A stretch of DNA of 64,000 bases from JAENVU01 sp046598395 (GTDB lineage: Bacteria; Actinomycetota; Acidimicrobiia; IMCC26256; JAENVU01). The stretch is from positions 1 to 64,000 of the forward strand of contig JBKJIQ010000026.1 in NCBI GenBank assembly GCA_046598395.1, in the 5' to 3' direction. Shown in pieces: positions 25,245-35,313 of this stretch. Below the pieces are notes generated by a model. The model ran no database searches. It saw only the letters and a program-made list of their open reading frames with translations, and was not told the DNA's origin. The translations under genes and the position numbers were made by a program. Within the stretch, counting starts at the first letter, position 1. Each line of letters opens with the position of its first letter.

Positions 25245-26191
25245 GGCTGGGCAAACCCGATCTCGTGAATCTCGACATCGAGGCGGATGCCCGTTCGCTG
25301 CTCCACGGTTTCACGCACCATATGGATGAGTTGGCGAACATCGGCGGCCGTCCCGCCCGCGTCGGTCTGAATGAAGTTCGCATGTTTCTCCGAGATCACC
25401 GCTCCCCCCACGCGCAACCCGCGCAGTCCACACTCCTGGTCGATCAGCCGTGCCGACGCGTCACCGGGAGGATTGCGGAACACCGATCCCGCGTTCGCAC
25501 CCCCGGGTTGGTGGGCCGCTCGCCAACGGACGATCTCTCTGATCTCCTCTGCCAGTGCGCCCGCGTCTCCGGGCGCGACCGCGAAACGAGCGGACACGAC
25601 CACATCACTACGCCCAAGCGCAGAGTGTCGGTACCCAAATCCAAGGGCCTCGCGATCCCTTTGGTGCAGCTCCCCCGGTCCATCGAGATCGATCACCGCG
25701 GCGCTCAGCACAACGTCTCGGGTCTCGCGTCCATGGCCTCCCGCATTCATCCGGATCGCGCCGCCCACCGATCCGGGAATCCCCACGTAGAAGCCGAGAC
25801 CGGCACGCGCCGCCGCGGCACATTGACGCGCCAAAACCGGTAGCGCCGTCGCTCCCCCGGCCGTGACCGAATCCGGCGTGTCCGCGGCTCCATCGAAGGT
25901 GACCGTCTCGAACCCGGATCCCAGATTGATCACCACCCCGGGAAATCCGGAATCCGAGACCAAGACATTCGATCCGCGACCGAGCACGAACCGCGGGATG
26001 TCCGGCGTCAAGATGGCGGCAACCGCGATGAGCTGGGCAACCGTGTCCACCTGCGCCATCACCGCTGCGGTACCGCCCACCCTCCACGTGGTCCGCGCGC
26101 CAAGGGGCGCGTCGCGAGCAACCGCACCCGGGAGAACCCGATCCAGCGCCACCGCGACATTGCGGAGCGCCTCCTGGACTGGCCGGTTCAT
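25241..26191 (-). CDS. murB: UDP-N-acetylenolpyruvoylglucosamine reductase MurB
   Basis: The 316-aa FAD/NADPH enzyme reduces UDP-GlcNAc-enolpyruvate to UDP-MurNAc. Motifs: TTWRVGGTAAVMAQ, FVLGRGSNVLVSDSGFPGVV (FAD pyrophosphate contact), YVGIPGSVGGAIRMNAGGHG, and the catalytic Ser region NAGSVFRNP followed by LIDQECGLRGLRVGGA and SEKHANFI. It overlaps murC and ftsQ by four bases each. The adjacent murC-murB-ftsQ order is typical of actinobacteria and firmicutes. Confidence 0.96.
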   Translation of the reverse strand: MNRPVQEALRNVAVALDRVLPGAVARDAPLGARTTWRVGGTAAVMAQVDTVAQLIAVAAILTPDIPRFVLGRGSNVLVSDSGFPGVVINLGSGFETVTFDGAADTPDSVTAGGATALPVLARQCAAAARAGLGFYVGIPGSVGGAIRMNAGGHGRETRDVVLSAAVIDLDGPGELHQRDREALGFGYRHSALGRSDVVVSARFAVAPGDAGALAEEIREIVRWRAAHQPGGANAGSVFRNPPGDASARLIDQECGLRGLRVGGAVISEKHANFIQTDAGGTAADVRQLIHMVRETVEQRTGIRLDVEIHEIGFAQP

Positions 26192-27585
26192 CGGTGGCGG
26201 CCGGCTCGGGCCATCAACTCGTCTGCGAGCGTGGTGATGTCGCCCCCTCCGAGCGTGAGGATCACGTCACCCGGCCCCGCGTAGGCGGGGACCAGATCCG
26301 CGAGCTGAGCACGATGCGGGAAGTAGGCGAGCGGTTGATCGGGATGAGCGTCGAGGACCGCGCGGACAAGGAGTTCGCCGGTCACACCAGGGATCGGCGA
26401 TTCGTGGAACCCGCAGACATCGGTCAGCACCACCTGATCAGCTCCGACGAACGCGTGGGCGAACTCGGCCCACATCAATGCGGTCCGCGCGTACCGGAAC
26501 GGTTGGAAGACCGCGACCACTCGTCGGTACCCTGCCTCGCGCGCCGCGCCGATCGTGCCATTCACCTCGACGGGCAACAAGGCATAGTCGTCGATGATGG
26601 CGACGCCGTTGAACTCACCGCGATGTTGAAACCGGCGAGCCACCCCGCCGAACCCGGCCAACGCGCGTCGGACCGTCTCGAAGTCGCAGCCGAGCTCCAT
26701 CGTGATCGCCGCCGCGCCCGTTGCGTTTTGCACATGGTGGCGCCCGATGATCGGGAGGCGAACCTCTCCGAGGGCAACGTCGTCGACGACGAGCGTGAAG
26801 CGAGAACCATCGGGGCCACCGGCGTAGTTGATCGCACGGTAACGAGCACCGGGCTCCAAACCGTAGGTCACCGTCTCCGGCCGCTGGATCGCGAGCTGGC
26901 CAAGAAACGGGTCGTCGGAGCACAAGACCGCGAGGTCACCGATCGAGTCGACGAACGCGGAAAACGCGGCGCGCAGACGATCCATATCTCCCCAGTACCA
27001 GAGATGGTCGTTGTCCACATTGGTGACGACCGCAGCCTCGAGCGGCAGCTGGAGAAACGTGCCATCGCTTTCATCGGCCTCCACCACCAGCCACTCGCCG
27101 GCATCGAGCGCCTCGTTGGCTCCGACTTCGTGCAGCTCGCTGCCGATCAGGAAACTGGGATGCATCCCTGCGGCACGCAGGATCAAGGTGATCATGGAAG
27201 ATGTCGTTGTCTTGCCGTGGGTCCCCGCCACGCCGAGTCCGCGTCGCATCGAGACGATCGCGGTCAACGCCTCCGCGCGGGTCAGGACCGGAATCCCCTG
27301 CGCGAGCGCGGCCTGGACCTCCACATTCTCGAGCGGCACTGCGGAGCTGAACACCACTGCGTCGAGGTGCTCGGGCAGATTCTCGGCTCGTTGGGGAACG
27401 TTGCACTCCACACCCAGGAGCCGCAGCCGTTCCAGGCGCGGATGTTCCCGCACATCCGAGCCGGTGACGTGATGGCCGAGTTCGGCCAAGATCGCGGTGT
27501 ACGCGCTCATCCCGGCGCCACCAGCACCGACCACGTGGATCCGCCGGGGGTGCGTGAGATCGATCCGCAACTCAGGCCGCGTCAC
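26188..27585 (-). CDS. murC: UDP-N-acetylmuramate-L-alanine ligase MurC
   Basis: The 465-aa enzyme adds L-Ala to UDP-MurNAc. It opens with a Rossmann motif (HVVGAGGAGMSAYTAILAEL), then the ATP P-loop VAGTHGKTTTSSM, EADESDGTFL and VDNDHLWYW, and DDYALLPVEVNGTI. It starts at GTG 27585 and overlaps murG by 14 bp. The first of the four ATP-dependent Mur ligases here; the others (MurD, E, F) lie upstream in the same operon. Confidence 0.97.
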   Translation of the reverse strand: MTRPELRIDLTHPRRIHVVGAGGAGMSAYTAILAELGHHVTGSDVREHPRLERLRLLGVECNVPQRAENLPEHLDAVVFSSAVPLENVEVQAALAQGIPVLTRAEALTAIVSMRRGLGVAGTHGKTTTSSMITLILRAAGMHPSFLIGSELHEVGANEALDAGEWLVVEADESDGTFLQLPLEAAVVTNVDNDHLWYWGDMDRLRAAFSAFVDSIGDLAVLCSDDPFLGQLAIQRPETVTYGLEPGARYRAINYAGGPDGSRFTLVVDDVALGEVRLPIIGRHHVQNATGAAAITMELGCDFETVRRALAGFGGVARRFQHRGEFNGVAIIDDYALLPVEVNGTIGAAREAGYRRVVAVFQPFRYARTALMWAEFAHAFVGADQVVLTDVCGFHESPIPGVTGELLVRAVLDAHPDQPLAYFPHRAQLADLVPAYAGPGDVILTLGGGDITTLADELMARAGRHR

Positions 27586-28690
27586 GCGCGACCTCCGCGA
27601 TCAGCGCGCACACTCGGGCGCTCGCGTCGGGACGGCCCACCGAGCGAGCCGCGGAGCCCATCGCGCGCAGTTGATCGCGGTCGCCCAACAACCGCGCCAG
27701 CATCGGTTCGACGGCGTCGAGATCGCAGTCGGTATCGGTATCGGTGATCGCTACTCCGGCACCGATGCGCACCATCGCCTGCGCGTTCGCCACCTGTTGA
27801 CCACCAGCAGACCCCGACCACGGCACGTAGACCGCGCCGATGCCGACCGCCGCGGCTTCGGCAATCGTGGTCGCACCGGCCCGGCACAGGAGGAGCGCGC
27901 TCTGTTGGTAGAGGCCAGCCATATCGGACTCGTAGCCCACGAGCGTGTACGCGAGTCGGTCGCCAGGTCGGCGCAGACCATCGAGTCGAGTCTGCGCCGC
28001 GGCCACGTGATTGGGACCCGCAACATGGCGAATCGCAACATCATCGCGGTCCCGCCACCGGTCATAGAGGCCGAGTCCGATGTCGTTCAATCGGCCCGCG
28101 CCCAGACTTCCCCCCACGATCGCGAGAATCGGTGGCTCGCTCGGATTCCGAATCAGGCCGGCCACTTCGGCCCGAATCGGATTTCCGGTCATGACCGAGC
28201 GATGCCAGGGCGAGTCGGGAAACGAAACCGCCGCGCTCGCGCCGAACCGCACCGCGATGCGGTTCACCAGGCCGGGCACCGCGTTCTGTTCGTGGATCAC
28301 CGTGGGCACCCGAGTGATGCAGGCGGCCAGCACGCAGGGTGCCGACGCGTACCCGCCGACGCCGACCACGACCGCCGGTCGCGTGGCCCGGAGGTGACGT
28401 ACGCAATGCCCGAAGGCGCGGACAAATGCGACCAGTGCGCGCACGGACCGCAGGACATCGCGGGGCGCGAACGAACGCTGAATGCCGTCGAGGGTGAGCA
28501 ACTCGATGGCGTACCCGGCCTCGGGTACCACCCGCGCCTCGAGCCCACGGCGCGCCCCAACGAAACGTATCGACGAGCGGTCGTGGCCGTCGGCAACCAA
28601 GGCATCGGCGATCGCGAGCGCGGGATACACATGGCCACCAGTCCCGCCGCCGGTCACGAACGCGAACACGCCTCGGTCGCGGTCCGTCAC
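27572..28690 (-). CDS. murG: Lipid II synthase MurG
   Basis: UDP-GlcNAc transferase that converts lipid I to lipid II at the inner leaflet. 372 aa from GTG 28690, which overlaps the ftsW stop (GTGA); the much longer open frame is rejected because the conserved N-terminal loop FAFVTGGGTGGHVYPALAIA must be near the start. Other features: HEQNAVPGLVNRIAVRF, LAIVGGSLGAGRLND and the UDP-binding RAGATTIAEAAAVGIGAVYV. The region before the GTG reads as ftsW in another frame. Confidence 0.96.
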   Translation of the reverse strand: MTDRDRGVFAFVTGGGTGGHVYPALAIADALVADGHDRSSIRFVGARRGLEARVVPEAGYAIELLTLDGIQRSFAPRDVLRSVRALVAFVRAFGHCVRHLRATRPAVVVGVGGYASAPCVLAACITRVPTVIHEQNAVPGLVNRIAVRFGASAAVSFPDSPWHRSVMTGNPIRAEVAGLIRNPSEPPILAIVGGSLGAGRLNDIGLGLYDRWRDRDDVAIRHVAGPNHVAAAQTRLDGLRRPGDRLAYTLVGYESDMAGLYQQSALLLCRAGATTIAEAAAVGIGAVYVPWSGSAGGQQVANAQAMVRIGAGVAITDTDTDCDLDAVEPMLARLLGDRDQLRAMGSAARSVGRPDASARVCALIAEVARDAA

Positions 28691-29907
28691 GACCGTCCCT
28701 GTCGGGCGACATTGACCAACATTCCTGCGGCCGCCATCGTTGTCACCAGCGCGGTGCCACCGAACGACACGAACGGCAGCGGGACTCCCGTGACCGGTAG
28801 AACTCCCACCACCGCACCAAGGTTCAACACTGCTTGTCCGACGATCCACGCGGTGGCGCCGGCGGCCATGATCATGCCGAATCGGTCCGGGGCCCTGGCG
28901 GCGGTTCGTACCCCGATCACCGCGATCAGGGCGAAGAGGCCGACAACCATCGCGCATCCAACCAGCCCAAGTTCCTCGCCGATCACCGCAAAGATGAAGT
29001 CGGTATGCGCGGCGGGAAGGAACCGCCATTTCGATCGACCGGCTCCGAGCCCCACCCCCGTCCAGCTACCGCGCGTCACGGCAATGAGCGACTGCGTCAC
29101 CTGGTACCCGGTGTTGTTCGGATCATGGTTCGGATGAAGAAACGACAGCATCCGCGCTCGCCGCCAGGGCGATGCGAACGCTGCGATCGTGACTCCGGTG
29201 ATCGCGATCCCTCCGAGCACACCGAGATGGCGCATCCGAACGCCGCCGACGACGAGCGTGGCGATGACGATCACGGCGATGACCATCAACGACGCCAGAT
29301 CCGGCTCGGCCATCATCAATGTGGCGACCACGCCCAGCACGACAACGATCGGACGCAACGCGCGTCGCCATTGCCCAACCTCATGCTCGCGGCGCGTCAA
29401 CACATCGGCCGCGAACACCAAGAGCGCGAGTTTCGCAATCTCCGACGGTTGCAACCGGAGCTGGTCGTAGCCCAGCCAGCGGCGCGCGCCATCGACTTTG
29501 ATGCCCAGGCCCGGCACCAGCACGACCAACAGGAGTCCAATCGCCACCGCGAGTAATGGCACCGTGATGCGTCGCCACGAGCGGTAGTCGATGCGCGAGA
29601 CCACAACGAACCCCACCGCACCCAATGCCGTCCACATCAGTTGACGTTCAAAGAATGACCACGGGGTTCCCGTGTCGTCAATCGACCGTACCGACGACGC
29701 GGAGAGGACCATCACCAGTCCCACGATGTTCAACACCGCGACGCCGAGGACCAACAATACGGAGTTCGGCGTACGCGTTGATTCCGATCGCGCCCACCAT
29801 CTCCTCAGGCCGGTGAACCGCCGAGTGCGTGCTGGAGCCGCAGAACCATTGGTCGTGCCCGGTGTCGTCGTGCCAGGTGTCGTCGTGCCCCTGGTGGTGG
29901 TCGTCAC
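28687..29907 (-). CDS. ftsW: SEDS peptidoglycan polymerase FtsW
   Basis: The 406-aa product starts at GTG 29907, overlapping the murD stop. The N-terminal 25 residues are a Thr-rich TTTPG-type repeat encoded by a short 15-bp tandem repeat, followed by a basic stretch and about ten TM helices. SEDS motifs: WLGYDQLRLQPSEIAKLALL, YQVTQSLIAVTRGSWTGVGL, and AAHTDFIFAVIGEELGLVG, with the catalytic Asp expected in the extracellular loop after TM7. It polymerises lipid II with its partner FtsI, encoded upstream. Confidence 0.96.
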   Translation of the reverse strand: MTTTTRGTTTPGTTTPGTTNGSAAPARTRRFTGLRRWWARSESTRTPNSVLLVLGVAVLNIVGLVMVLSASSVRSIDDTGTPWSFFERQLMWTALGAVGFVVVSRIDYRSWRRITVPLLAVAIGLLLVVLVPGLGIKVDGARRWLGYDQLRLQPSEIAKLALLVFAADVLTRREHEVGQWRRALRPIVVVLGVVATLMMAEPDLASLMVIAVIVIATLVVGGVRMRHLGVLGGIAITGVTIAAFASPWRRARMLSFLHPNHDPNNTGYQVTQSLIAVTRGSWTGVGLGAGRSKWRFLPAAHTDFIFAVIGEELGLVGCAMVVGLFALIAVIGVRTAARAPDRFGMIMAAGATAWIVGQAVLNLGAVVGVLPVTGVPLPFVSFGGTALVTTMAAAGMLVNVARQGRS

Positions 29908-31286
29908 GACTCCCCCACCTCACCGATGAGCGCCTCGACCTCGCGACGGAAGTCGTCACCGCGTTCGGCGTAACTCGAATACCAATCAAAGGATGCGCAG
30001 GCCGGAGAGAGCAACACGACGTCGCCGGGCACCGCCAGCGCGGCGGCGGTCCGAACGGCATCGGCCATCGTCGACGCTCGTCGCACCGACACCGTCCCTG
30101 CGAATGCTTGCTCGATCTCTTCGGGCGCATTCCCAATCGCGACGACGCCCCGCAGGCGCCCCGACACCGCACGCAATGCGCCGAGATCGACGCCTTTGCT
30201 GTCACCGCCGGCGAGCAACACCACGTGTTCATAGCCACAAATCGCCGCAACTGCCGCGTGGGGGTTCGTCGCTTTCGAATCATCGACGAAGGTCACTCCC
30301 CCAGCCTTGCCGACGGGCTCGGTCCGGTGGTGGAGCCTCGCGAAGTTCTGGTGCGCCTCCGCGATCGCGCGCGGCGTTGCTCCCGCGGCCCATGCGGCGG
30401 CCGCGGCGGCCGCGAGGTTGGCTCGTTCATGAGGCGCGAGGACATCAGGGCCCGTCACTGTGAGCAGTACACGGCCATCGTCACCGATCAGGCTTTCGCC
30501 GCGCCAGCCCACCACGCCGGAGGTTGGCGCCTCCAACCGATACCCCACCAGCCGCCCGGGCGCGTCGTGAATGACCTGGCGAATGACCGGATCATCCAGG
30601 TTGGCCACCAGCACCGAATCCGAGCTTTGATACCGGAACACATTGGCCTTGTCGGCCACGTACGCGTCGAAGGATCCGTGCCAGTCGAGATGGTCATCGG
30701 CCAGGTTGAGCAGCACCGCAACGTCGGGCGCGAAGCTCGGAGTCACGGTATGGAGCTGAAACGACGATGCCTCCACCACGAGGGCATCGATCGGACGCTC
30801 GTCGACTGCGTTGGTGAGGACATCGAGCGCGACGCGTCCGATATTGCCCACCGCGGGGGCGCGTTGCCCTGAGGCTTCGAGCATCGCGCTGATCAAGGTT
30901 GTGACCGTCGATTTGCCATTGGTCCCCGTAACGACGATCACGGGGACGGTGGCCGCGCCCACCGCGAGATCGAGATCGCCGCGCACCGGAATCCGCGCCG
31001 ATCGTGCGGCGATCATGACCGGATGCGTGGGTTTCACCCCCGGACTCGGAACAACGAGGTCGGCCTGCGCAACCAACCGATCCCAGTCGGGCTCCCCCGG
31101 ACCGAAGCTGGTGCCGTCGGCCGGCGCGATCACCACCGCGCCCTGGGCAACGGCTTGGGCCCGACGCCTCGCGTATTCCGGTTGACCCGGCCGCTCTTCC
31201 ACCACGGTCACTTCGTCGCCGCGCGCCGCGAGCCACGACACCACTGCGGCACCCGTTGCGCGCAGGCCTACTACAAGGACCCTCAC
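29904..31286 (-). CDS. murD: UDP-MurNAc-L-alanine-D-glutamate ligase MurD
   Basis: A 460-aa Mur ligase adding D-Glu. Rossmann start VLVVGLRATGAAVVSWLA, P-loop VTGTNGKSTVTTLISAML, VVEASSFQLH (the S-S-F-Q element), NLADDHLDWHGSF and FVDDSKATNPHAA. GTG 31286 shares its first G with the mraY stop (TAGTG), so translation is likely coupled. The downstream end overlaps ftsW by four bases. Confidence 0.97.
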   Translation of the reverse strand: MRVLVVGLRATGAAVVSWLAARGDEVTVVEERPGQPEYARRRAQAVAQGAVVIAPADGTSFGPGEPDWDRLVAQADLVVPSPGVKPTHPVMIAARSARIPVRGDLDLAVGAATVPVIVVTGTNGKSTVTTLISAMLEASGQRAPAVGNIGRVALDVLTNAVDERPIDALVVEASSFQLHTVTPSFAPDVAVLLNLADDHLDWHGSFDAYVADKANVFRYQSSDSVLVANLDDPVIRQVIHDAPGRLVGYRLEAPTSGVVGWRGESLIGDDGRVLLTVTGPDVLAPHERANLAAAAAAAWAAGATPRAIAEAHQNFARLHHRTEPVGKAGGVTFVDDSKATNPHAAVAAICGYEHVVLLAGGDSKGVDLGALRAVSGRLRGVVAIGNAPEEIEQAFAGTVSVRRASTMADAVRTAAALAVPGDVVLLSPACASFDWYSSYAERGDDFRREVEALIGEVGES

Positions 31287-32353
31287 TATTCACTGACTCC
31301 CGGGATGCTCAGGAAGTCGGCGTAGAACAGTCCCAGGCCGAGTGCCATCGCGAGGCCCGCCAGAATCCAGAACCGCACGATGATCGTGGACTCCGGCCAT
31401 CCGAGGAGTTCAAAATGATGGTGGATCGGCGACATTCGCAGAATGCGGCGTCCGAAACCACGGAATGAGATCACCTGCGCGATCACGCTCGCGGTTTCGA
31501 GCACGTACAGGCCGCCGATGATCGGCAGGAGCAGATGCGTGTTCGTCAGCAACCCCATGCCCGCCATCGCTCCGCCGAGCGCGAGGGCACCGGTGTCCCC
31601 CATGAATACCCGCGCGGGCGGCGCGTTCCACCAGAGAAACCCGATGCAGGCTCCCATCAACGCGGCCGCCACCACCGCAACATCGATCGAGCCTGCTTGG
31701 AGCGCGCTCGTAGTTGCCACTCGGAGGCCATACGCACCCGGGTGTCGGAACTGGGTAAACGAGATCACGATGAAGGCGGCAAAGACGAGCGCAGCTGAGC
31801 CCGCCAAGAGACCGTCAAGACCGTCGGTGATGTTCACGGCGTTGGTGGTCGCATAGACGACCGCAATGCACCAGAGAATCCAGCCGACCTTCCCGAGATC
31901 GAGTCCCAGCGGACGAGTAAACGAGAGACGGGTCGACACGTGCACGATCTCGGTGCTCATCGCCGCGAACGTCACCGCCACAAAGAGAATGCCGAGCGTC
32001 TTCCCCCGCTTGCGCAGGCCCAGGTTCCTCGCTCGACGAATTCCGAGGTAGTCATCGAGAAAGCCCACCGCAAACAGACCGAGGATCAAGATCCACAACG
32101 CGATGGCGGTGTCGGCGAACTTGATGGCCTCGGAACGGATATGCGATGCGAGGTATCCGAGGAATGCCGCGCCCACAATGGCGACACCCCCCATAGTCGG
32201 GGTTCCCGCCTTCGCCTCATGCGGATGCGCGACCGGACCGTCGTCGCGTATCAGGGCACCGATATTGTGCCGTTGCAAGTAGGTAATGAGAAACGGCGTT
32301 CCGAGCACGGCGAACAGGAAAGCCACCGCCACTGCGATGAGGACGGCGATCAC
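31286..32353 (-). CDS. mraY: Phospho-MurNAc-pentapeptide translocase MraY
   Basis: Transfers phospho-MurNAc-pentapeptide to undecaprenyl phosphate, forming lipid I. 355 aa with about ten TM helices. Start GTG 32353 overlaps the murF stop (GTGA); upstream sequence in this frame lies inside murF. Motifs: GPVAHPHEAKAGTPTMGGVA, FLDDYLGIRRARN (Asp pair for Mg), TNAVNITDGLDGLLAGSAAL, MGDTGALALGG and MSPIHHHFELLGWPE. Confidence 0.97.
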   Translation of the reverse strand: MIAVLIAVAVAFLFAVLGTPFLITYLQRHNIGALIRDDGPVAHPHEAKAGTPTMGGVAIVGAAFLGYLASHIRSEAIKFADTAIALWILILGLFAVGFLDDYLGIRRARNLGLRKRGKTLGILFVAVTFAAMSTEIVHVSTRLSFTRPLGLDLGKVGWILWCIAVVYATTNAVNITDGLDGLLAGSAALVFAAFIVISFTQFRHPGAYGLRVATTSALQAGSIDVAVVAAALMGACIGFLWWNAPPARVFMGDTGALALGGAMAGMGLLTNTHLLLPIIGGLYVLETASVIAQVISFRGFGRRILRMSPIHHHFELLGWPESTIIVRFWILAGLAMALGLGLFYADFLSIPGVSE

Positions 32354-33732
32354 GGGGAGACCTCCAAACCCAGCAGCGCGAGCGCGACCACTTCGAGACC
32401 GACCGCGCGGCTGGCCTTGACCAGCACCGCATCGCCCGGCGTCGCGAGTTCGAGCACCAGCGACCGCGCCGCTTCCACATCGCGCACTCGATGCACGGCG
32501 ACGGACCCGCCCTCGGCGCCACACGCGAGCGCTTCAGTCTCTGGACCCACCGCTACCAACACATCGATATCCTGACGCACCACGGCGTCCCCCACGCGCT
32601 CATGTTCCGTGGCGCTGCATTCGCCGAGCTCGCGCATCTCACCGAGCACGGCAATCCGCCGGCCCGGCACCGTCAACGCCGCGAGTGCTTCGATCGCGGC
32701 CAGCGTCGACACCGGCGATGCGTTATAGGCGTCGTTGATCACCTGCACACCATTGCCGGTCACGGAAAGTTGCATGCGCCATCCGGTCGACGTGGCCTCG
32801 CGCAATGCGTCGATCATCGCCGGCATCGGTACGCCGAGGTGCAGTGCAACCGTCGCTGCCTGGGCGGCGTTGATGGCTTGGTGTGCGCCGCGAACGGTGA
32901 GAGCAACCCGACCGGATCCCCACGGCGTCTCCAAGCGGAACTGCGGTCGCAGATCAGCATCCACTTCGATCGCGCTCACGCGGATGTCCGCATCTGGAGA
33001 CAGCCCCACTGTGATGACGGGCGCCGCGCTGCGGTGGCGCTGACCGGCGCTCGCACGATCAGTACCGATCACCGCCAGACCGTGGCTCGGCAGCGAATCG
33101 AGGAGTTCACCTTTCACTGCCGCCACTCCCTCGGGTCCACCGAGGTGTTCGGCATGGTTGATGCCGATGTTCGTAATCACTCCGATCGACGGTTGCGCAA
33201 GCAAGCACAGTGCTGCGATGTTTCCCGGGAATCTCGCACCGAGTTCCAGGACCAGCACCTCGACGTCGGACTCGGCTCCGAGCATGGTCACCGGAACTCC
33301 GATTTCATTGTTGAACGATTCCCGAGCCGCGTGCGTGCGGAAGTGGGCGCGAAGTGCCGCCGCCGTGAGGTCCTTCGTCGAGGTCTTCCCCACCGACCCG
33401 GTAATCCCAACGACCGGCACGTCAATCCGCCGGCGCGCCGCGGTCGCCATCATCGTGAGCGCTCGATGGGTGTCGCTGACCTCAACCGTCGGTTGGTCCA
33501 CGACCGGGCGATCGACAATCGCAAATGCGGCTCCGCGTTGCACGGCGTCGGTCAGGAAGTCGTGCCCATCCCGCTGGTCGCGGAGGGCAATGAACACCTG
33601 GCCCGGTTCGATCGAGCGCGAATCGAAACTGATCCCCTCGCCGATCGGTTCCTCGACATCGCGACTCCCACGGGACCGGCCAACCACCCGGCCGCCCGTG
33701 GCCGCCGCCACCCACTCCCGCGTCAGTTCCAT
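32350..33732 (-). CDS. murF: UDP-MurNAc-tripeptide-D-Ala-D-Ala ligase MurF
   Basis: The 460-aa enzyme adds D-Ala-D-Ala. N-terminal segment with FDSRSIEPGQVFIALRDQRD, P-loop GITGSVGKTSTKDLTAAAL, NNEIGVPVTML, LELGARFPGNIA, INDAYNASPVSTLAAIEAL and VLGEMRELGECSATEH. The S-V-G-K-T loop and the D-A-Y-N-A-S-P motif are MurF-specific. ATG 33732 overlaps the murE end by 10 bp. No D-Ala-D-Ala ligase gene (ddl) is present in this window. Confidence 0.97.
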   Translation of the reverse strand: MELTREWVAAATGGRVVGRSRGSRDVEEPIGEGISFDSRSIEPGQVFIALRDQRDGHDFLTDAVQRGAAFAIVDRPVVDQPTVEVSDTHRALTMMATAARRRIDVPVVGITGSVGKTSTKDLTAAALRAHFRTHAARESFNNEIGVPVTMLGAESDVEVLVLELGARFPGNIAALCLLAQPSIGVITNIGINHAEHLGGPEGVAAVKGELLDSLPSHGLAVIGTDRASAGQRHRSAAPVITVGLSPDADIRVSAIEVDADLRPQFRLETPWGSGRVALTVRGAHQAINAAQAATVALHLGVPMPAMIDALREATSTGWRMQLSVTGNGVQVINDAYNASPVSTLAAIEALAALTVPGRRIAVLGEMRELGECSATEHERVGDAVVRQDIDVLVAVGPETEALACGAEGGSVAVHRVRDVEAARSLVLELATPGDAVLVKASRAVGLEVVALALLGLEVSP

Positions 33733-35219
33733 CGCGCGTCCATCTCTTCGGCCGCGACCACGCGATCGTCGAATGCAACACTCGTGGCACCGACATGGGT
33801 AACAGTCTCCGCGCCCTTCCCCAAGATCATGACCGTGTCTCCCGGTACCGCCCGCGCGAGCGCGGCGCGGATCGCGAGCCTGCGGTCCAGCTCAATCGCA
33901 AACTCGGCCCCGACCGCAGACAATCCGGCGGCGGCGGCCGCCGCGATCACCGCAGGATCCTCCGAACGCGGATTGTCGCTGGTGAGCACCACGAAGTCGG
34001 CACCCCGACCGGCCGCCGCACCCATCGGTGAACGCTTCGCCCTGTCCCGATCACCACCACATCCGAACACCGCGATCACGGACCCATCGCCGAGCTCGCG
34101 TGCGGCCCGGAGCGCCGTGGCAATCCCGTCCGGCGTGTGTGCGTAATCCACGATCACCCCTACTGGGCCTTCATGACCGACGATCTCGAACCGTCCAGGG
34201 ACCGTGGACACCTTTGCCAAACCTGCCGCGATCGTGGCGAGTTCGATGCCAAGCAGCGACGCGGTCGCCGCCGCCGCCAGCGCGTTCACCACGTTGAACC
34301 GACCGGGTACCGGCAATCGAACCTCGAGCGCCTCGTGGTGGATCGACAATCGAAAGGTGGTACCGCCGATGTCGGGACGAATGTCGGTTGCCCGCACTGC
34401 CGGCACTCCGGCCGTCGTCGGTACGGCCGCGTCGAACCGTTCCGCATCCATCGTGAACGTCAGGACCTCGAGCCCGCCATCAATCGCGCGGTCTGTCAAC
34501 TTCCGACCGTAAGCATCGTCGACGTTGATCGCGGCGCGTCCCGTAAACTCCGGAGTGAACAGGCGCGCCTTCGCCGCCGCGTACTCATCGATGGTCCCGT
34601 GAAAGTCCAGATGGTCCTGGGTCAAGTTCGTGAAGCACACCGCCGCGAACCGCGTGCCATCTATCCGATGTTCGGCCAGCGCGTGCGAACTCACTTCCAT
34701 CGCGATCACGTCCGCCCCTCGATGGACCAGATCCGCCAACGTGCGTTGCAACTCGGGGGCCTCCGGCGTCGTGAAGCTTGCCGCTTCGGTGACACCGTTC
34801 ATCCGCACACCGATCGTCCCCACGAGCGCGGGCCGCAGAGACGCGGCCGCGAATATCGCCTCGAGGAAATACGTCACCGTCGTCTTACCGTTCGTGCCGG
34901 TGACCCCAACGACCGGGAGCTCATGAGACGGGTCGCCGTGGAGTCGCGCCGCGACGGGTCCGACCGCGCGCCGCACGGATTGGACGCACACCTGCGGCAC
35001 CGTGACGGCAAGCTCCCGCTCCACCATCAGGGCAACCGCACCCGAACCGACCGCGGCAGCGGCAAAGTCGTGACCGTCCACGACCGTCCCCGGGGCGCAA
35101 CAAAACAGCGCGCCCGGGTGCACGGTTCGGCTGTCGTGAGTCACATCGGTCACGTCAATCGGCGCATCGTGAAAGATTTCGAGCACGTCGATCGCGTCCA
35201 GGAGGTCGTGCAGGAGCAC
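33723..35219 (-). CDS. murE: UDP-MurNAc-tripeptide synthetase MurE (meso-DAP type)
   Basis: The 498-aa ligase adds the third stem residue. P-loop GVTGTNGKTTVTYFLEAIF; AMEVSSHALAEHRIDGTRFA; FTNLTQDHLDFHGT; DYAHTPDGIATAL. The substrate-selecting motif is DNPR (LTSDNPRSEDPAVI), diagnostic of meso-diaminopimelate rather than lysine, so the wall is predicted to be A1-gamma-like. It starts at GTG 35219, 94 bp after ftsI, the only sizeable gap between rsmH and murC apart from the 121 bp between ftsL and ftsI. Confidence 0.97.
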   Translation of the reverse strand: MLLHDLLDAIDVLEIFHDAPIDVTDVTHDSRTVHPGALFCCAPGTVVDGHDFAAAAVGSGAVALMVERELAVTVPQVCVQSVRRAVGPVAARLHGDPSHELPVVGVTGTNGKTTVTYFLEAIFAAASLRPALVGTIGVRMNGVTEAASFTTPEAPELQRTLADLVHRGADVIAMEVSSHALAEHRIDGTRFAAVCFTNLTQDHLDFHGTIDEYAAAKARLFTPEFTGRAAINVDDAYGRKLTDRAIDGGLEVLTFTMDAERFDAAVPTTAGVPAVRATDIRPDIGGTTFRLSIHHEALEVRLPVPGRFNVVNALAAAATASLLGIELATIAAGLAKVSTVPGRFEIVGHEGPVGVIVDYAHTPDGIATALRAARELGDGSVIAVFGCGGDRDRAKRSPMGAAAGRGADFVVLTSDNPRSEDPAVIAAAAAAGLSAVGAEFAIELDRRLAIRAALARAVPGDTVMILGKGAETVTHVGATSVAFDDRVVAAEEMDARWN

Positions 35220-35313
35220 GGGGTCCTCTCGTTACGGGACGGGCGCGGACACGCTACCGGCGGGCCGCGCGGCCAAGGTCATTGTCGGGTCCCACGCCGG
35301 CCGAGTCACGGCA